Assembly: GCA_040507985.1 (NCBI GenBank)
Contig: JBEVNR010000031.1
Span: 1 to 41,575 of the forward strand
Direction of reading: 5' to 3'
Source: JBEVNR01 sp040507985
GTDB taxonomy: Bacteria > Pseudomonadota > Alphaproteobacteria > Rickettsiales > UBA6187
Length of the DNA: 41,575 bases
Under the pieces are notes generated by a model. That model worked only from the letters and a program-made list of their open reading frames with translations, did no database searches and had not been told where the DNA came from. This document shows positions 26,541 to 34,453 of this stretch, one piece after another. Made by a program: the position numbers and the translations under genes. Within the stretch, counting starts at the first letter, position 1, and the number at the start of each line of letters is the position of its first letter.

Positions 26541-27420
26541 GGCCGAACTCGAGTCCGGCGCCGCGCATGGCGGAGACGATGCGCTCGCGTTTTTCCTCGC
26601 TTGGCGCAACTAACGGAAGGCGCACCTCTTCGTCGCATAGTCCGAGCAACGACGCGGCATATTTCGCCGGCGCGGGACTGGGAGCACAAAACATGGAAGC
26701 GTGCAAATCGACCAGCGCCGCGTCGAGCGCCGCCGCCTTCGCGAAGTCGCCGTCAAAACATGCCTTTTGTATCGCCGCCACCTGCGCGGGGGCAACGTTC
26801 GACGTCACGGAAATAACGCCGCACCCGCCTTGGGCGTTAAAGGCAACGGCGGTTGCGTCTTCTCCCGAAAGCTGGATGAAATCGGCGCCGAGTCCGTTTT
26901 TTATCCGCGCGGGGCGGCTTAAATCACCGGTGGCGTCCTTAATGCCGACGATGCGCTCCAATTCGCCCAGACGCAGCGCCAACTCGACGGAAATGTCGAC
27001 GACCGTCCTTCCCGGCACGTTATACAAAATAATCGGGATGGTCGTAGCGTCGTGAATCGCCTTGAAATGGGCGTATAGGCCCCGCGAACAGGGCTTGTTG
27101 TAATAGGGCGCGACGATGAGGGCGGCGTCGGCGCCGGCTTTTTCCGCCGCTTTGGTGAGCGATATGGCTTCGTCGGTCGCGTTAGACCCGGTGCCGGCGA
27201 TCACCGTCGCGCGGCCTTGGGCGACCCGGACGCAGACGCGCACGATCTCGTTATGTTCGTCATGGGAGAGGACCGGGCATTCCCCCGTCGTCCCCGCCGG
27301 CACCAATCCGCTTATGCCGGCCTCTATCTGTGTTTCGATAAGGGCCTCATAGGCGGTAACGTCTATCCTGCCGTTTGCGAATGGCGTCACCAACGCCGTC
27401 GCCGCTCCGTGAAACCGCAT
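26533..27420 (-). CDS. dapA: 4-hydroxy-tetrahydrodipicolinate synthase
   Basis: DapA condenses pyruvate with aspartate semialdehyde, the first committed step to diaminopimelate and lysine. The 295-residue TIM-barrel product carries PAGTTGECPVL (pyruvate-site GTTGE), PYYNKP, the tyrosine of ILYNVPGRT, and the Schiff-base lysine in IVGIKDATGD. That lysine falls at residue 161, the same number as in E. coli. ATG 27420 has GGAG eight bases upstream and is preferred to TTG 27435. Its 3' end overlaps smpB by eight bases, and thiE ends 55 bases upstream, so a longer rpoH-thiE-dapA-smpB transcript is plausible. Confidence 0.95.
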   Translation of the reverse strand: MRFHGAATALVTPFANGRIDVTAYEALIETQIEAGISGLVPAGTTGECPVLSHDEHNEIVRVCVRVAQGRATVIAGTGSNATDEAISLTKAAEKAGADAALIVAPYYNKPCSRGLYAHFKAIHDATTIPIILYNVPGRTVVDISVELALRLGELERIVGIKDATGDLSRPARIKNGLGADFIQLSGEDATAVAFNAQGGCGVISVTSNVAPAQVAAIQKACFDGDFAKAAALDAALVDLHASMFCAPSPAPAKYAASLLGLCDEEVRLPLVAPSEEKRERIVSAMRGAGLEFGHV

Positions 27421-27475
27421 GCCGCGCTCCGCCAACGTTACTATCTTGCATAGGCGAGCATAACGGAATTTTTGC

Positions 27476-28090
27476 TTACGATAAAGCGCTTTCTTTATGC
27501 CGGGCCAACGCTGCGGCGGCTAGGGCGGGAGAAGCGCTCGCGTTCCATACGTGCGAAACGACCGCGATCATGTCGGCGCCGGCGTCGGCGACGCTCGCGG
27601 CATTTTCTGCGTTTATCCCGCCGATGGCGCAGCAGGGAACGGCGCTCACGTTTTTCCATTCGCGCAATAGGCTAAGCGGCGGCGAGGCTTTCGCGATTTT
27701 CGTGCGGGTGGGAAAAAATGCGCCGAAGGACACGTAACTCGCCCCCTCCTTCTCCGCGCGCGCGGCGCGGGAGAGGTCGTCATAACAACTGACGCCCACG
27801 ATCGCGCGTTCGCCTAATGCCGCGCGGGCGTCGGCGACGCTGCCGTCGCTTTCGCCGACATGCGCCCCGTCCGCCCCGCACGCCTTGGCGAGGGCGACGT
27901 CGTCGTTAATGATGAAAGGAACGGAAAAACGTCGGCATACCTCCATGCTTTCGGCCAAAAAGTCGGCAGGCGATCCTAGCTTCACGCGCCATTGAAACAT
28001 GGCGACGGGAGCGGCCTGCAACACGCCCTCGAGCAATGCCGCAAAATTAGAGGGAACGGAGGGGGGAGAAATAAGGTACAGGGAGGCCAC
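27476..28090 (-). CDS. thiE: Thiamine-phosphate synthase-like protein
   Basis: ThiE joins the pyrimidine and thiazole moieties into thiamine phosphate. The 204-residue TIM-barrel product has the phosphate and pyrimidine-binding segment MFQWRVKLG, then FIINDDVALAKACGADGAHV, IVGVSCYDDLSRAARAEKEG, YVSFGAFFPTRTK, and the closing AIGGINAENA with VSHVWNA. The usual GQxD motif is GESD here, and the second histidine is replaced by Cys-Tyr in VSCYDD; both changes are tolerated in ThiE/TenI-like paralogues. A TenI-like or regulatory role is therefore not excluded. The start is GTG 28090, eight bases after the rpoH stop's first base, with GGGGCG as ribosome binding site. No other thiamine gene is nearby. 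Confidence 0.8.
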   Translation of the reverse strand: MASLYLISPPSVPSNFAALLEGVLQAAPVAMFQWRVKLGSPADFLAESMEVCRRFSVPFIINDDVALAKACGADGAHVGESDGSVADARAALGERAIVGVSCYDDLSRAARAEKEGASYVSFGAFFPTRTKIAKASPPLSLLREWKNVSAVPCCAIGGINAENAASVADAGADMIAVVSHVWNASASPALAAAALARHKESALS

Positions 28091-28095
28091 GTCGC

Positions 28096-28986
28096 TTACG
28101 CCCCGCCTTCTTTCGACGTGTGCGCGAAATAGGCGCGAATCTTATTTATCGCCTTGGCTTCTATCTGCCGGACGCGCTCGCGCGACACGCCGTATTCCGC
28201 CGACAATTCCTCAAGCGTTGCGCCTTTTTCCCTCAGGCGCCGCCGCGACAATATGTCCTTCTCGCGCGAACTCAGGAGCGCCATCGCTTTTTTCAGCAAA
28301 TTGCGCCTCATTTTCCCCGATTCCCTCTCCGCCAGCGCGTCGCCATAATCCGGTTCGCCGGAGGATAGCGTCTCGCCAAGCGTGCGCGCGTCGCTTTCGT
28401 CGCCCCCGACATGCGCCCGCTCGTCGATGGATCGGTCGAAAAGCGAGAGGCGCATGTCCATTTCGCGCACCTCGTTTTCGGTCACGTCAAGTTCGGCGGC
28501 GATGCGCGCGGCGTCGTCGGCGCTGAGCGCGGAGTTGTCCGTCTTTTCCAGCGCGCTTTTTAAGCGCCGCAAATTAAAAAACAATTTCTTTTGGGCGGCG
28601 GTGGTGCCGATTTTCACCAAGGACCAGGAGCGCAGGATATATTCCTGCATCGACGCCTTTATCCACCATAACGCATACGTCGAAAGGCGAAAGCCTTTGT
28701 CCGGATCGAAGCGCTTAATCGCCTGCATGAGTCCGATATTGCCTTCCGAGATAAGGTCGGCGACGGGAAGCCCGTATCCCGTCAGGCCGAAAGCGGTTTT
28801 CGCCACCAGCCGCAAATGGCTTTTGAGCAAGGCGTGCGCCGACTCTATGTCGCCTTCGCGCACCCATCGCACGGCGTGGTCGTATTCCTCCTCCTGCGTG
28901 AGGAAAGGAAAACGGTTAATCTTGTCTAAATATTCCGCCAACCCCGTTTCGCCTCCGACGATGGCGGGCCACTGACGCGACGTCAT
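28096..28986 (-). CDS. rpoH: RNA polymerase heat-shock sigma factor (sigma-32)
   Basis: This alternative sigma factor directs RNA polymerase to heat-shock and envelope-stress promoters. In the 296-residue product, region 1.2/2.1 begins with NRFPFLTQEEEYDHAVRW. Region 2 has DLISEGNIGLMQAIKRFDPD and FRLSTYALWWIKASMQEYIL. The RpoH box QKKLFFNLRR, diagnostic for sigma-32 against other sigma-70 proteins, follows directly. Region 4.2 ends the protein with SAEYGVSRERVRQIEAKAIN. ATG 28986 has AAGGA upstream. thiE starts immediately after the stop, so the pair is cotranscribed. hslV, a classic RpoH target, is in the same gene run. Confidence 0.96.
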   Translation of the reverse strand: MTSRQWPAIVGGETGLAEYLDKINRFPFLTQEEEYDHAVRWVREGDIESAHALLKSHLRLVAKTAFGLTGYGLPVADLISEGNIGLMQAIKRFDPDKGFRLSTYALWWIKASMQEYILRSWSLVKIGTTAAQKKLFFNLRRLKSALEKTDNSALSADDAARIAAELDVTENEVREMDMRLSLFDRSIDERAHVGGDESDARTLGETLSSGEPDYGDALAERESGKMRRNLLKKAMALLSSREKDILSRRRLREKGATLEELSAEYGVSRERVRQIEAKAINKIRAYFAHTSKEGGA

Positions 28987-29125
28987 AGCATAATATCCTT
29001 ATCAACGCGTATGTTGCCAAAATGCAACGTCGCCAATCATAGCGTAAGACGCATGAAGGTTCAAGGGGTCCGTTTTCAGGGAACGGAACCCCACAGGATA
29101 AATTAATTATTTTTCTTAAGGGATT

Positions 29126-29152
29126 GTTCTTGACGACGAACAAGAACGTCGT
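29126..29152 (+). promoter_or_regulatory. Overlapping alternative hairpins between rpoH and the 29250 gene
   Basis: GTTCTTG (29126-29132) pairs with CAAGAAC (29141-29147), a perfect 7-bp stem with an 8-base loop. The loop's ACGAC can pair instead with GTCGT (29148-29152). The two structures are mutually exclusive. They lie about 100 bases ahead of the downstream start codon. A leader-type regulatory role is only a possibility. Confidence 0.25.
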
Positions 29153-29249
29153 GTATGACTGAGAGTTCATTGTACATGGTATCTATATCGTCGTTCTCGC
29201 CAAGATAACCCGTTAATTTTAGATTTTCGTACGTTTCCACGCACTAAAC

Positions 29250-29720
29250 ATGTCCGACGTTGAAGAGATCAACGTTTCTTTAGCAGACATGCATGAAAAG
29301 AAGTTATTGAAGGTTCATTGCGTCGTTGTCGGAGAAGGCGAAAATTCCTTTGAAAGATGGTGGGTGATCTTTTATGAAAAACAAGGTGACGGACGAGATC
29401 TTCCCGTTTACGCAGTCATGCCCTTTTTTGATTGGTCGCCGGAGCAAAAGGTGTTTAAAGCCCTTAGCGCTTCTCTCCATGCTAGTCCGCCTACGCTTCG
29501 CCTTTTTACATTGAACGGCGATGCTCCGAGCGAAGAGGAAATCGGCGATGACGACAAGCGATTATCGGAGCCTATTACGCTACGATTTAATATGAATTGC
29601 TCTTCCGATGCGCCGGAATTGAGCGAAGAAACGCAGCGCCTATACCTGAAAGCCGTGCTCCGCAGCAATAAAAAGGAATTAGCTCCGCTTCTCTCAAGCG
29701 ACGACAAGAGCCGGGCATAG
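29250..29720 (+). CDS. Unrecognised acidic 156-residue protein
   Basis: I do not recognise this product. It is soluble, acidic and probably alpha/beta. The N-terminal half contains KVHCVVVGEGENSFERWWVI, a beta-strand-rich stretch with paired tryptophans, and PVYAVMPFFDWSPEQK. The C-terminal half has acidic loops (EEEIGDDDKR) and a final helical segment (SEETQRLYLKAVLRSNKKEL). There is no signal peptide or membrane helix. It is more AT-rich than the flanking housekeeping genes. No Shine-Dalgarno precedes ATG 29250. It stands alone between rpoH (divergent) and the chemoreceptor (convergent). A recently acquired or lineage-specific gene is the simplest reading. Confidence 0.5.
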   Translation: MSDVEEINVSLADMHEKKLLKVHCVVVGEGENSFERWWVIFYEKQGDGRDLPVYAVMPFFDWSPEQKVFKALSASLHASPPTLRLFTLNGDAPSEEEIGDDDKRLSEPITLRFNMNCSSDAPELSEETQRLYLKAVLRSNKKELAPLLSSDDKSRA

Positions 29721-29850
29721 AGCCGACGACAGTAACATTTCCGCCGCCACCTTTTTCTTTACTCCGCAGGTTCGGAACTTCCTTTTCCTTAGCTTCGTCA
29801 TTTTTCCGCTTTTTTAAAAAAATTTCCGAATAAAAAATCAGGCGATCGCA

Positions 29851-29872
29851 TTAGGTTGTGCGCACTTTTTGA
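29851..29872 (+). repeat. Dispersed short repeat, family 3, copy 3
   Basis: TTAGGTTGTGCGCACTTTTT differs from the 15169 copy at only a few positions over about 16 bases and has the same orientation. Confidence 0.4.
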
Positions 29873-30024
29873 AACGAGACGATTTTCACCCTGCCCGGCG
29901 GCGGTTGCGCGGCTTTCCGAAAGGTTATGATCGCCGCCGCCTCGGCTTCGCTTAGCTTCGTCCGGGCCTTCTTCGGCGCCAAGGAACGGTCCGACGCGAC
30001 CGCTACTTGCAATGCATTTTCCAT
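29851..30024 (-). CDS. Possible small protein, 57 residues
   Basis: ATG 30024 has a reasonable ribosome binding site (CGGAGC, GGAG about seven bases upstream) and opens a 57-codon frame. The peptide is basic and Ala-rich (LSEAEAAAIITFRKAAQPPP, then GRVKIVSFQKVRTT). It has no membrane helix or signal peptide and resembles nothing I recognise. Its last codons and stop come from a dispersed repeat that also supplies the end of the adenosine kinase-like gene. It could be a real small gene, or the remnant of a larger one truncated by the repeat. Confidence 0.3.
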   Translation of the reverse strand: MENALQVAVASDRSLAPKKARTKLSEAEAAAIITFRKAAQPPPGRVKIVSFQKVRTT

Positions 30025-30084
30025 AAATGCTCCGACGGCAATACGTACCTATGTTGCATACGATTTTCTATCGAAATTGAACAG

Positions 30085-31956
30085 CTAGGCCCTATTCCGC
30101 GCGGCGTTTTTATCCACCACGAAAAACTCCACCAATTGCGACAGATCGGCGGCCTGCCGGTTCATGGATTGCGCGGCGGCGGTGCTTTCCTCGACCATCG
30201 CGGCGTTTTGCTGGGTGGCTTCGTCCATTTGCGACACGGCGACGTTGATTTCTTCGATGCCGACGCTCTGCTCGCGGCTGGCGCCGGCGATGTCGTTGAT
30301 AAGCCGGTCGACGGAGGCGATGGACGATAAAATCTCTTCCAGCGACTTGCCGGAGCGATTGGCGAGGTCGACGCCGTTTTCGATTTGCCGCACGCTGTTG
30401 TGAATCAGGTCCTTGATTTCCTTGGAAGATTGCGCCGACCGCTTGGCGAGCGAGCGCACTTCCGCCGCCACCACCGCGAAGCCTTTGCCGGCGTCGCCCG
30501 CGCGCGCCGCCTCGACCGCCGCGTTCAGCGCAAGCAAGTTCGTTTGAAAGGCAATTTCGTCGATCGCGCCGATAATGTCAGAAATTTTTTCGGACGATTT
30601 TTGAATCAGCCGCATCGCCTCCACCGCCTGTCCGACCACGTCGCCGCCCTGCCGCGCCGTTTCTCCCGCACCGGACGAAAGTTGGCGCGCGTGCTGGGCG
30701 TTTTCGGTGTTTTTGCGCACTATTTGGGTGAGGCGCTCCATCGACGCGGCGGTTTGCTCCAGCGTCGACGCCTGCCCTTCGGTGCGGTGCGACAGGTCGC
30801 GGCTGCCGGCGGAAATTTCGTCCGCCGCGTTATTCACCGTCATCGCCGTGACCTTTATCGTCGTGATCGTCTCGACGATGCGGTCGGCCATGGCATTCAA
30901 GGCGGTTTTAATATCCTTGAACGCCCCTTCGTAATTACCCCGCAACTGTTCCGTCCAATCGCCGGCGGCCATCGCTTTTAAAATGCGTACCGTTTCTTGC
31001 GCGCCGTGCTCGTTTTCTTGCCGAGCCTTCACCATTGCCGTCACGTCGGTGGCGTACTTCACCACTTTGCATATTTGTCCGTTCGGATCGAAGATGGGGT
31101 TGTACGACGCTTGAATCCATATCTCGCGTCCGCCTTTGGCGATGCGCTTAAATTCTCGTTGCTTAAATTCTCCGCGCCTGAGCGCCTCCCAAAATTGGCG
31201 ATATTCCTCGCTTGCCGCGTAAGACGGCTCGACGAACATGGCATGGCGCTTACCGATGATTTCGTTTTCCTCGTACCCCATCGCCCGCAGGAAATTGTCG
31301 TTCGCCTTCACGATGACGCCGTCGGGGGTGAATTCGATGACGGCCTGCGACTTGCGTATCGCTTGGATTTGTCCGGAAAAATCGGCGAAAGCGTATTTCT
31401 CGGCGGTTATGTCCGTCGCGTATTTCACCACCTTATACGGCTTGCCGGCGCGGTTGAAAATGGGGTTATAGGCCGCGTTCAGCCATATTTCCTTGCCGTT
31501 CTTGCCGAAACGTCGAAATTCTCCCGCATTGAATTGTCCGCTGCGCAATTTTTCCCAGAATTCCTTATATTCGCGGCTTTCGGCGTATTGCGGCGAGACG
31601 AACATGCGATGATGCTTGCCGACGATTTCTTCCGCGCCATAACCGACCGTCCGCAAGAAATTCTCGTTGGCGCGCAAAATCGTACCGTCCGGCGAAAATT
31701 CGATCACCGCTTGCGAGCGGTTGATCGCGTTTATCTGTCCGACGCAATCCGCCATGCGCTTTTCCTGGGCGCAGCTTTTTCTCCATGCGGCGATGGCTGC
31801 GACCGCTGCCGCCGCGCATAACGCCGCGCCCGCCGGCGACACGCTTCCCGCACCGATCCATCGCTCGTATAAAGGATAACCGGCCGCCGCTATGGCCGCG
31901 ACGCCGGAGAGGAACACGACGCGAGAAAGCGAGACCGAAGAAAGCAAGGCGCCCAT
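30085..31956 (-). CDS. Methyl-accepting chemotaxis protein with two tandem PAS domains
   Basis: The 623-residue product has two closely spaced N-terminal hydrophobic helices (about 8-27 and 38-58) with almost no periplasmic loop. Two PAS domains with PAC motifs follow (about 75-190 and 197-312), then a short HAMP-like linker and a C-terminal signalling domain. The signalling tip is AFQTNLLALNAAVEAARAGD. The PAS pair are near copies: both contain QAVIEF(S/T)PDG, NENFLR/NDNFLR, EIW, AYNPIF/SYNPIF and KVVKYATDI/V. The lack of an external sensor means that input is cytoplasmic, in an Aer-like redox or ligand style. No CheA/CheW/CheR/CheB genes are adjacent. ATG 31956 has an AGGATAGG ribosome binding site. 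Presence implies a motile or otherwise chemosensory cell. Confidence 0.92.
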   Translation of the reverse strand: MGALLSSVSLSRVVFLSGVAAIAAAGYPLYERWIGAGSVSPAGAALCAAAAVAAIAAWRKSCAQEKRMADCVGQINAINRSQAVIEFSPDGTILRANENFLRTVGYGAEEIVGKHHRMFVSPQYAESREYKEFWEKLRSGQFNAGEFRRFGKNGKEIWLNAAYNPIFNRAGKPYKVVKYATDITAEKYAFADFSGQIQAIRKSQAVIEFTPDGVIVKANDNFLRAMGYEENEIIGKRHAMFVEPSYAASEEYRQFWEALRRGEFKQREFKRIAKGGREIWIQASYNPIFDPNGQICKVVKYATDVTAMVKARQENEHGAQETVRILKAMAAGDWTEQLRGNYEGAFKDIKTALNAMADRIVETITTIKVTAMTVNNAADEISAGSRDLSHRTEGQASTLEQTAASMERLTQIVRKNTENAQHARQLSSGAGETARQGGDVVGQAVEAMRLIQKSSEKISDIIGAIDEIAFQTNLLALNAAVEAARAGDAGKGFAVVAAEVRSLAKRSAQSSKEIKDLIHNSVRQIENGVDLANRSGKSLEEILSSIASVDRLINDIAGASREQSVGIEEINVAVSQMDEATQQNAAMVEESTAAAQSMNRQAADLSQLVEFFVVDKNAARNRA

Positions 31957-32071
31957 AACAAACCTATCCTTTAAGTATATTTTGTAAACATAATAGATAC
32001 TAAAGGTTGATATTTAGTTATTCAAAAATTGAAGGGCGCTACGCAGGCATTTTCTTCCCTCTTGCTTCCTT

Positions 32072-33238
32072 ATGGATTTTTCCCGTATATTTAACGCCGC
32101 GCGAAAGCGCTACGGTTATTTATTGGAATGCGTGATAAAAATGGCGCCGCGTTACGCAACCTATGTTTTCGCTCAATTGGCCGGCCCTTTTTTCGTGGTC
32201 ACGTGCGCGCTGGTCGGGGCGGCGCTATTGACGCAATCGTTGCGTTTCATCGACCTTATCGTCAATCGCGGCCTTGACGTAAATATGTTCTTGTATTTAA
32301 CGGGATTATTGGCGCCGTCGCTGCTTATCGTTTCGTTGCCCGCCGCGTCGTTTATCGCGGTTACGCTCGTCTATCGCAGGCTGGCGCGCGACAGCGAGTT
32401 GCCGGCGATGGCCGCCTGCGGCGCCTCTCCGTTCGGACTGGCCGCGCCGGCCGCCGCCCTCGGCGCGGTCGTGGCGTGCGCTTTATACGCCGTCTCCCTT
32501 TACGCCTTGCCGGCGTCGTACAGGCATTTTAAGGACACGCAATTTTTAATCCGCAATCGCTACGCGGCCCTGCTGCTGCAAGAGGGAACGTTTAACTCTC
32601 CCTCTAAGGACGTCACGATTTATCTGGACGAATACGATCCCTCGGGCAAGGTGCGCGGCGCGTTCGTCTACGACAACCGAAATCCGTCCGCGCCGGCGGC
32701 CATGACGGCGAGGGAGGGAAAAATTCTTCGCGGAGAAAACGGACCGATATTTATTTTGCGCGACGGCGCCAGACAAGAAACCAAACGCGACGCCGGCGCT
32801 GCGAACGCGTTATATTTCGAGGAATATCGGCTTGATCTTTCCGCCTATAACGACGACGTCGCCGACAGAAAATGGCGCGAGGCGGAGGAATATTACGTCG
32901 GCGAGATGCGATCCCTCCTTAAGCGCAGGGACTTGCCGGAGGGCTTGCGTAAAAAATTAACCGGCGAGATGCATTTTCGTCTGACGTGGCCGGCTTTCGC
33001 CTTTTTGCTTACCTGCTCTCCCCTCGTCGCCTTGCTGGGCGGGGAGTTTAATCGCCGTTCGGGATGGAAGCGCATGGCAACCGCCTGCGCGACGGCAATG
33101 GCCGCAACCGCCGGAGACGTCGCGATTAAGGCGCTGGTGACAAATGCGCCCGCGTGGGCGTGGACGCCGTATGCGTATCTGGCGCTATTGGCTGCGCTCG
33201 GTTTTTATATGTTGCGCCGCGCGCAAAAAGGATGTTGA
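32072..33238 (+). CDS. lptF: LPS export ABC transporter permease LptF
   Basis: LptF forms the inner-membrane LptB2FG complex that extracts lipopolysaccharide. The 388-residue product has the family architecture. Three N-terminal helices include LLTQSLRFIDLIVNRGLDVN, the LptF signature. The coupling helix region ASFIAVTLVYRRLARDSELP follows. A periplasmic beta-jellyroll region (about 160-270) precedes three C-terminal helices ending in MLRRAQKGC. The start is uncertain: ATG 32072 adds 23 residues, and the internal ATG 32141 (MAPRYATYVFAQLAGPFF) matches relatives better. Neither has a strong ribosome binding site. lptG begins one base after the stop, so the pair is an operon. Confidence 0.92.
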   Translation: MDFSRIFNAARKRYGYLLECVIKMAPRYATYVFAQLAGPFFVVTCALVGAALLTQSLRFIDLIVNRGLDVNMFLYLTGLLAPSLLIVSLPAASFIAVTLVYRRLARDSELPAMAACGASPFGLAAPAAALGAVVACALYAVSLYALPASYRHFKDTQFLIRNRYAALLLQEGTFNSPSKDVTIYLDEYDPSGKVRGAFVYDNRNPSAPAAMTAREGKILRGENGPIFILRDGARQETKRDAGAANALYFEEYRLDLSAYNDDVADRKWREAEEYYVGEMRSLLKRRDLPEGLRKKLTGEMHFRLTWPAFAFLLTCSPLVALLGGEFNRRSGWKRMATACATAMAATAGDVAIKALVTNAPAWAWTPYAYLALLAALGFYMLRRAQKGC

Positions 33239-33239
33239 C

Positions 33240-34334
33240 ATGAGGTTTTCGGGTTCCATCGCGCGTTACGCCTTTCGTTATTACCTCGCGCAATTCGCCG
33301 TCGTCGCCGGCGTGTTTTGCCTGCTTATTTTTACGCTGGACATGCTGGAAACCTTGCGGCGCGCGGAAGGAAAGAACGTCGCATTCGGCGTCACGCTCAT
33401 GCTCTCCGGAATGAAACTGCCGTCCGTGTTGCTGCAATCCCTGCCGTTCGCCGCTTTAATCGGAAGCATTCTCGCCTATCGCAGGTTGGCCCACCATTCC
33501 GAATTGGTGGCGATGCGCGCGTGCGGCGCGTCGGCCTGGCAATTCGTCGCCCCCGCCGCCCTTGCGGCCTTTCTCGTCGGAACGACGGCGCTGGCGGTGG
33601 CGGACCCGCTTTCCGCCGCCATGCTAAAGCGCCGCGACCGGGCGGAGGCGACATATTTCGACGGCGATAAAAACGTCGCCTCCGTGCTGGAATCCGGCTT
33701 GTGGCTGAAGCAGCGCAAGGGCGAGGGCGGGGGGAAAACGCTCATTCGCGCTTCGCGCATATCGGCGAATTCCGACGCGCTTTACGATGCCGCCTTTTTC
33801 ATGTTCGACGCCGACGACAATTTCATTCGCCGCGTCGACGCGAAGCGGGCCTCTCCGGAAAACGGCGTATGGCGCATGACCGGCGTATCGACGGCGGTCC
33901 CCGGCGAAAAGCCGAAAAAATTTGATCGCTACGAGGCGCCGGCCTCCATTTCCTCGCAGCATATTCGCGAAAGCTTTCTGCGGCCGGAGCATTTCGCCTT
34001 TTGGCGCCTGCCGGGATTCGTCACCATATTGCGCGACTCCGGTTTTCCCGTCGCGCGCCATCTGCTGCATTTCTACGCCTCGCTGTTTTCTCCGTTGTTT
34101 CTGGCGTCGATGGCGTCGCTCGGCGCCGCGTTTTCCCTCGCCCACGCACGCGGAGGAAGGGGGGGGATATACGCCGTCATCGGGCTGGGCGCAGGTTTTT
34201 TCGTCTATTTCGTCAACGATATTTTCTATGCGCTGGGCCTGTCCGGAAAATTACCCCTGCCTTTGGTCGCCCTGGCCGCTCCCGCCCTATGTTTTTCGGC
34301 TGCCGCCGCGACGATGTTGCATAAGGAAGAGTGA
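33240..34334 (+). CDS. lptG: LPS export ABC transporter permease LptG
   Basis: LptG is the second permease of LptB2FG. The 364-residue product starts GSIARYAFRYYLAQFAVVAG and has LIFTLDMLETLRRAEGKNVA. The coupling-helix region IGSILAYRRLAHHSELVAMR, a periplasmic jellyroll (about 130-240) and three final helices follow. ATG 33240 with AAAGGA upstream lies one base after the lptF stop; the open frame further upstream overlaps lptF and is not used. In many proteobacteria lptD and surA follow, but here a convergent M48 peptidase gene comes next. lptA, B and C are not in the window. Confidence 0.94.
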   Translation: MRFSGSIARYAFRYYLAQFAVVAGVFCLLIFTLDMLETLRRAEGKNVAFGVTLMLSGMKLPSVLLQSLPFAALIGSILAYRRLAHHSELVAMRACGASAWQFVAPAALAAFLVGTTALAVADPLSAAMLKRRDRAEATYFDGDKNVASVLESGLWLKQRKGEGGGKTLIRASRISANSDALYDAAFFMFDADDNFIRRVDAKRASPENGVWRMTGVSTAVPGEKPKKFDRYEAPASISSQHIRESFLRPEHFAFWRLPGFVTILRDSGFPVARHLLHFYASLFSPLFLASMASLGAAFSLAHARGGRGGIYAVIGLGAGFFVYFVNDIFYALGLSGKLPLPLVALAAPALCFSAAAATMLHKEE

Positions 34335-34336
34335 GC

Positions 34337-34402
34337 TAGGACTTAGAGCCTGTAGCGAATTAAGGATCTTACGCGAAACGTCGTTTTTTCGGTAATTTTA
34401 AA
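34337..34402. repeat. Composite repeat: family-2 fragment nested in a copy of the 23117 element end
   Basis: TAGGACTT (34337-34344) and ACGCGAAACGTCGTTTTTTC (from 34371) together rebuild the end of the 23117-23285 element. They are split by 23 bases that match the start of the family-2 repeat (AGAGCCTGTAGCGAATTAAG...). CTT appears on both sides of the inserted piece (34342-34344 and 34368-34370), like a 3-bp target duplication. Confidence 0.5.
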
Positions 34403-34453
34403 TATATAGTCTATCCAAATTAGGCGGGAATCTTTACCAACGCGGTGGCGTCC

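Larger units (their letters stand above)
29721..30084. other. 364-base gap with a small ORF and one dispersed repeat
   Basis: The left part (29721-29850) is T/A-rich and may terminate the 29250 gene; TTCCGCTTTTTTAAAAAAAT near 29805-29825 is the strongest A/T run. The right part holds a 57-codon minus-strand ORF whose stop lies in a family-3 repeat. I see no tRNA or other RNA gene. Confidence 0.35.
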
